DNA of 6,815 bases from Chloroflexota bacterium (GTDB lineage Bacteria > Chloroflexota > FW602-bin22 > JAMCYS01). The stretch spans positions 1 to 6,815 of the forward strand of contig JAJZQK010000180.1 of the NCBI GenBank assembly GCA_021847625.1, in the 5' to 3' direction. Both the position numbers and the translations under genes were made by a program. The number at the start of each line of letters is the position of its first letter. Positions within the stretch are counted from its first letter, which is position 1. The notes below the pieces were generated by a model. That model was not told the DNA's origin. It searched no databases and worked only from the letters and a program-made list of their open reading frames with translations. Positions 3,841-6,815 of the stretch are shown in pieces.

Positions 3841-5670
3841 ATGACGAGAGGGGAAATGCGCGAACATTGCGGAACACTGTGTCACTACGCCCGCGACATC
3901 CTCTTGTTGCTACGCCACGAGGACAAGCGCATCATCGCCGCCAACGAGGCGGCCCTCGCCGCCTATGGCTACGATTACGACGAACTACTCTCGCTCACCA
4001 TCGCGGACCTGCGCACGCCGGAGGAGAACGGGGCCGCGGAGGCCCAGCTGGCGCGGGCGGCCTCGGAGGGCGTGATGTTCGAGACGGTCCATCGGCGCAG
4101 GGACGGCAATACCTTCCCCGTCGAGGTAAACGCCCAGCCGGCCCATGTCGACGGGCAACGGGCCATCGTGAACGTCATCCGCGACATCAGCGAGCGCAAG
4201 CAGGCGGAGGCGGAGATACGGGCGGCGGCCGAGAACTACCGGGCGCTCTTCGACGCCGCCAACGACGCCATCTTCGTGCACGACCCCGAGACGGGATGCA
4301 TCGTCGACGTCAACCGCAAGGGCACCGAGACGTATGGCTACAACCCGACGGAGGTCTGCCAGCTGACCGTGGGCGACATCAGCGCGGGCATTCCGCCCTA
4401 TACGCAGGAAGACGCCCGCCAGCATATCCAGAAAGCGGCTGCGGGCGAGCCACAGGTCTTCGAGTGGCTGGCCAAGGACCGTCACGGCCGCACCTTCTGG
4501 GTGGAAGTCAGTCTGAAGCGGGCCACCATCGCCGGCCAGCCGCGGCTGCTGGCCATCATGCGTGACATCGACGACCGCAAGCGGGCGGAGGAGGAGCGCG
4601 AGCGGCTGCTGGGCGAGTTGGAGGCCACTATCAGCTCCATCCCCGACGCCGTGATCGTCTACGACACCCAGGGCAAGATCCAGCGTCTGAACCCCGCCGC
4701 CCAGGCGATGCTGCGGTACCCACGGGCGGAGCGGGAGAAGCCGTTCGTCGAACGAGCGGAGACCGTGCGCGTGGAGACGCCGGAAGGCAAGCCGTTTCCC
4801 CTGGAGGAGACGCCGACACTGCGCGCCCTGCGGGGGGAGGTCGTCCAGGGCGTGATCGCGGTCATCCACCTGCCCCCCGGCGGAGTCATCTGGGCCAACG
4901 CCAGCGCCGCGCCGGTGAGGGGCGCCGAGGGCCACCTGCTGGGCGCCGTCCTCACCCTCGTGGACATCACCGCCCAGCATGAACAGCAGGAGCAGCGCGA
5001 GGACTTCAACCGCATGGTCAGCCACGACCTGCGCCAGCCCCTCACCGTCATCCAAGGGCACGTCCAGCTTCTGCAAGGCGAGCTGCCGAAGGCGGAACCG
5101 CCGAACCGCGAACAGCTCAGCCTGCAGGCCATCGACGTCAGCGCAACGCGGATGGACAAGATGATCCAGGAGCTCGTAGAGGCGGCCCGCCTGGAGACCG
5201 GCCATTTCCGCCTGGAACCTAGGCCCCTGGACCTCCTGCCCTACGTGCGCGATCTCGTCCGTCGCCTGGGCGGCGCCATCCCCGCCGAGCGCCTTCAGAT
5301 CGAGGCCCCCGCCGAGGTACCGCCGGTGCTGGCCGACCCCGACCGCCTCGAGCGCGTCTTGGGCAACCTCATCGACAACGCCCTCAAACACTCGCCAACC
5401 GAAGCGCCGGTCGTCGTGCGTCTTGGCCCCGGAGCGGACGAGGTAGTCGTCTCCGTGATAGACCGTGGCCCTGGCATCCCCCCGGAGGACCTGCCGCACA
5501 TCTTCCAGCGCTACTACCGCGCGACGGCGCGGCAGCAGCGTCGCGCGGGGCTGGGGCTGGGCCTGTACATCGCCCGTCTCATCGCCGAGGCCCACGGCGG
5601 CCGCATCTGGGCAGAGAGCACCCCCGGCCAGGGCAGCACCTTCTCCTTCACCCTGCCCCTGGCCAAGTGA
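3841..5670 (+). CDS. Soluble sensor histidine kinase with three PAS domains
   Basis: This 609-aa kinase autophosphorylates on His and passes the phosphate to a response regulator. Three PAS sensor domains occupy about residues 15-120 (ending RDISERK), 130-247 (ALFDAANDAIFVHDPETG, ending RDIDDRKR) and 260-380 (SSIPDAVIVYD, ending VDITAQ). A dimerisation domain with H-box MVSHDLRQPL (His395) and the HATPase domain follow. The ATPase domain has the N-box NLIDNALKHS (Asn513), G1 DRGPGIPP (541-548) and G2 GLGLGLYIARLIAEAHGG (from Gly570). All catalytic motifs are intact. No transmembrane segment is present, so it senses an intracellular cue, such as redox, light or a small ligand, through the PAS domains. 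The ligand cannot be inferred. The open frame extends upstream to 3442 through the transposase, but ATG 3841 has GGAG (3829-3832) at spacing 8 and precedes the first PAS directly. No response regulator adjoins it, so it is an orphan in this window. Confidence 0.96.
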   Translation: MTRGEMREHCGTLCHYARDILLLLRHEDKRIIAANEAALAAYGYDYDELLSLTIADLRTPEENGAAEAQLARAASEGVMFETVHRRRDGNTFPVEVNAQPAHVDGQRAIVNVIRDISERKQAEAEIRAAAENYRALFDAANDAIFVHDPETGCIVDVNRKGTETYGYNPTEVCQLTVGDISAGIPPYTQEDARQHIQKAAAGEPQVFEWLAKDRHGRTFWVEVSLKRATIAGQPRLLAIMRDIDDRKRAEEERERLLGELEATISSIPDAVIVYDTQGKIQRLNPAAQAMLRYPRAEREKPFVERAETVRVETPEGKPFPLEETPTLRALRGEVVQGVIAVIHLPPGGVIWANASAAPVRGAEGHLLGAVLTLVDITAQHEQQEQREDFNRMVSHDLRQPLTVIQGHVQLLQGELPKAEPPNREQLSLQAIDVSATRMDKMIQELVEAARLETGHFRLEPRPLDLLPYVRDLVRRLGGAIPAERLQIEAPAEVPPVLADPDRLERVLGNLIDNALKHSPTEAPVVVRLGPGADEVVVSVIDRGPGIPPEDLPHIFQRYYRATARQQRRAGLGLGLYIARLIAEAHGGRIWAESTPGQGSTFSFTLPLAK

Positions 5671-5701
5671 AGGGCAGGAGCCATCTTCGAGCCCGCTACT
5701 T

Positions 5702-5731
5702 GTAGGGCGGACGGTCTCTCTCCGTCCCCGG
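5702..5731 (+). repeat. GTAG-headed REP-like palindrome after the kinase gene
   Basis: GTAGGGCGGACGG resembles the head of the transposase-unit REPs. The stem is reduced to GGACGG (5709-5714) with CCGTCC (5722-5727) around TCTCTCT. It starts 31 nt after the kinase stop codon and may serve as its 3' end structure. Confidence 0.55.
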
Positions 5732-5821
5732 GCCCTGGCGACCACCACCCTGCCTAACGATCCGGGTACCGTTGCTGGCCGACCGCCGCCCGGGCATGAA
5801 TGCGCCGGGCTCATACAACAA

Positions 5822-5837
5822 AGCCCCTGCGGGGGCT
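5822..5837 (-). terminator. Possible minus-strand Rho-independent terminator
   Basis: AGCCCC and GGGGCT form a 6-bp stem around a 4-nt loop. On the minus strand TTGTTGT follows the stem, giving a weak U-rich tail. No minus-strand gene lies just upstream of it in this direction, so its function is unclear. Confidence 0.3.
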
Positions 5838-5946
5838 GGGGACGAGCTACGATTAGCAGCGACGTCTGGCCCAGGAGCGGCAGGGGTGGGGCGGGGAGAC
5901 CTCCCACAGGAGGGCTTGGTTGGCTAAGACCGGGAGTTCAGCCCCG

Positions 5947-5969
5947 GGCGAACGGCCGTTCGCCACTAC
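5947..5969 (-). repeat. GTAG-headed palindrome with a perfect 18-bp core
   Basis: The core GGCGAACGGCCGTTCGCC is its own reverse complement. On the minus strand GTAGT precedes it. It is a member of the same GTAG-palindrome class with a different stem sequence. Confidence 0.55.
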
Positions 5970-5985
5970 AGGTACCGGATGGGTC

Positions 5986-5999
5986 CCCGCTTGCGCGGG
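5986..5999. repeat. Small dispersed-type hairpin (CCCGC TTGC GCGGG)
   Basis: A 5-bp stem around TTGC sits in a GGATGGGTCCCCGC context. It resembles the common dispersed hairpin repeats found between genes in many GC-rich genomes. Confidence 0.4.
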
Positions 6000-6066
6000 C
6001 ATGTCGGATGGGACGCGTCGCCCATCGCAGGTCTCATCAACACGGCACTCTTGCGCACAAGGCAAA

Positions 6067-6107
6067 GGGCGATCGCCCGTAGCCCCTACGGCCAAGCGAC
6101 CGTTCGC
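6067..6107. repeat. Cluster of short palindromes with paired GTAG/CTAC
   Basis: GGGCGATCGCCC (6067-6078) is a perfect palindrome, followed by GTAGCCCCTAC and then GCGACCGTTCGC (6096-6107), a near-palindrome. The layout suggests two REP-like units meeting. The rest of 5671-6363 shows no supportable gene: long open frames on both strands run through these repeats and have low-complexity, Arg/Pro/Gly-rich products. Confidence 0.4.
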
Positions 6108-6363
6108 ACCCAATGCACCGGGACAGGCAACACTGAGGGCCACTCCCAGGCCTCCCGCGAGAGGGCGGGCGCGGGGCGGAACGTTTGCACTCCCTCGGTC
6201 GTCTGGCCACCGTCCGCCCAGGCATACTCGTCGCGCCAAAGTCGGGGGCCGCTACCCTTCCCAAGCGCTTGCCTTTGGACCACTCTCGTAGTAAGCTGTA
6301 TGTATGGTGGCGGTGAAAGGGTGGGGCGGTCTGGTGTGCGATCAACAGAGGGAGTAAGCGCTA

Positions 6364-6579
6364 ATGATCCAGAGGCAGCCCTATTCAGAGGAATTGATCC
6401 TGCTCGAGGTCGCGGCGGAGAAGATCAAGGCCCAGTGGAAACGGCACAATCCCCAGCTATACCACGAGCTGGCCAGGACCGGCACGTTGGAGGCGGCGGC
6501 CCGGCTGCGGGCCCAGAGCGCCGTGAATCGGGACCGCAAGGCGGTCGGGCCCGTCGCGCGTTCGTTCGCGGGCACTTAG
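6364..6579 (+). CDS. Small hypothetical protein (71 aa)
   Basis: Unrecognised with confidence. The product is charged and likely helical, without membrane segments or a signal peptide. It contains WKRHNPQLYHELARTGTLEAAARLRAQSAVNRD. The pattern of a Pro-x-LYxEL stretch, then a TGTLE turn and a helix loosely recalls TnpV-like small proteins carried by mobile elements, but this is an impression from a short motif. The translation start is supported by GAGGGAG (6348-6354) 9 nt upstream of ATG. A possible promoter, TTGGAC (6275-6280) and TATGTA (6299-6304) with an 18-nt spacer, precedes it. A 5-bp hairpin, CCGGG/CCCGG (6580-6595), starts immediately after the stop. The gene lies about 110 bp before an IS5-type element; nothing shows that the two are linked. 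Confidence 0.55.
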   Translation: MIQRQPYSEELILLEVAAEKIKAQWKRHNPQLYHELARTGTLEAAARLRAQSAVNRDRKAVGPVARSFAGT

Positions 6580-6690
6580 CCGGGAGTTGGCCCGGATTCG
6601 TTCACAGCGTCTGGCCCCACCCTAGCCACCATATCGCCGGCATCCCCGCCGCCGACGGCCAACCCTGGCCGGCCGCCGGCAGCACGTCCT

Positions 6691-6815
6691 AGGTCGTGTA
6701 TGCAAACCCTGGGTGTAGACTCAGGGCGTGAGCAGACACGACTTGAGTGAGAAGCAGTGGGAGCGACTCAAGAGGTTGCTCCCACCGCAGAAGCCGCCGA
6801 CAGGGCGGCCCAACC
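6691..6815 (+). mobile_element. Left end of an IS5-family insertion sequence (truncated by window end)
   Basis: The transposase N-terminus at 6728 and the short leader before it indicate the left end of an IS. The boundary near 6691 is inferred from the usual spacing between the IS5 terminal repeat and the transposase start. The opposite end is outside the window, so neither the terminal inverted repeat nor the target duplication can be confirmed. CTAG at 6689-6692 could include the target site. Confidence 0.6.
6728..6815 (+). CDS. IS5-family transposase, N-terminal fragment (window edge)
   Basis: Twenty-nine residues are visible from GTG 6728. They contain DLSEKQWERLKRLLPP followed by QKPPTGRPN, the characteristic N-terminal DUF4096-type segment of IS5/IS427-group DDE transposases. 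The DDE catalytic domain lies beyond the window. An in-frame TAG at 6716-6718 excludes a longer product, so GTG 6728 is the likely start. No good Shine-Dalgarno site precedes it, only AGGG inside a hairpin (6707-6726). Low translation is typical of transposases. Whether the gene is intact cannot be judged. Confidence 0.85.
   Translation, partial: MSRHDLSEKQWERLKRLLPPQKPPTGRPN

Noticed and set aside
3985..5907. 640-aa minus-strand open frame opposite the histidine kinase
   Set aside because: The plus strand has unmistakable PAS, H, N and G boxes. The long antisense frame is a typical consequence of GC-rich codon use, and its product shows no family motif.
5979..6692. 237-aa plus-strand frame spanning the repeat spacer and the small gene
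   Set aside because: It reads through several palindromes and overlaps the 71-aa frame, which has a better start. No family features.

Overview
GC-rich bacterial DNA with short, partly unrelated transcription units separated by spacers packed with palindromic repeats. The codon bias, the leaderless HtrA-type protease, the DEDDh exoribonuclease and the abundance of GTAG-headed palindromes would fit Chloroflexota or a similar GC-rich environmental lineage. This is a weak guess, because no ribosomal RNA or phylogenetic marker is present. TGA ends the histidine kinase and TAG ends most other genes, so the standard bacterial code applies.

Layout. 2-676 (+) is the C-terminal part of an alkaline-phosphatase-superfamily metalloenzyme. 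677-1044 is a non-coding spacer with several strong hairpins, including a divergent pair of GTAG palindromes. 1045-2046 (+) is an S1C (HtrA/DegP-like) serine protease with its own sigma70-type promoter. 2047-2223 lies between convergent genes but carries an orphan promoter-like sequence followed by two hairpins. 2224-2727 (-) is a DEDDh 3'-5' exonuclease. 2728-3146 holds a degenerate tandem array of repeat heads. 3147-3614 (+) is a REP-associated (Y1/HUH) tyrosine transposase interrupted by one in-frame TGA, and perfect 30-bp inverted repeats (3058-3087 and 3621-3650) flank it. 3841-5670 (+) is a soluble three-PAS histidine kinase. 5671-6363 is a long spacer with more palindromes and no convincing gene. 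6364-6579 (+) encodes a small unknown protein. 6728-6815 (+) is the start of an IS5-family transposase cut by the window end.

How it fits together. The housekeeping-type genes (phosphatase-like enzyme, protease, exonuclease, kinase) show no operon linkage to one another. The unifying theme is the repeat ecology. A REP-type transposase sits between mirror-image copies of its likely substrate, and related GTAG-headed palindromes occupy nearly every large spacer. Two of these copies keep their stem through paired base changes. The most interesting locus is therefore the transposase unit at about 2950-3650. Its premature stop separates the metal-binding HLH motif from the predicted catalytic tyrosine.
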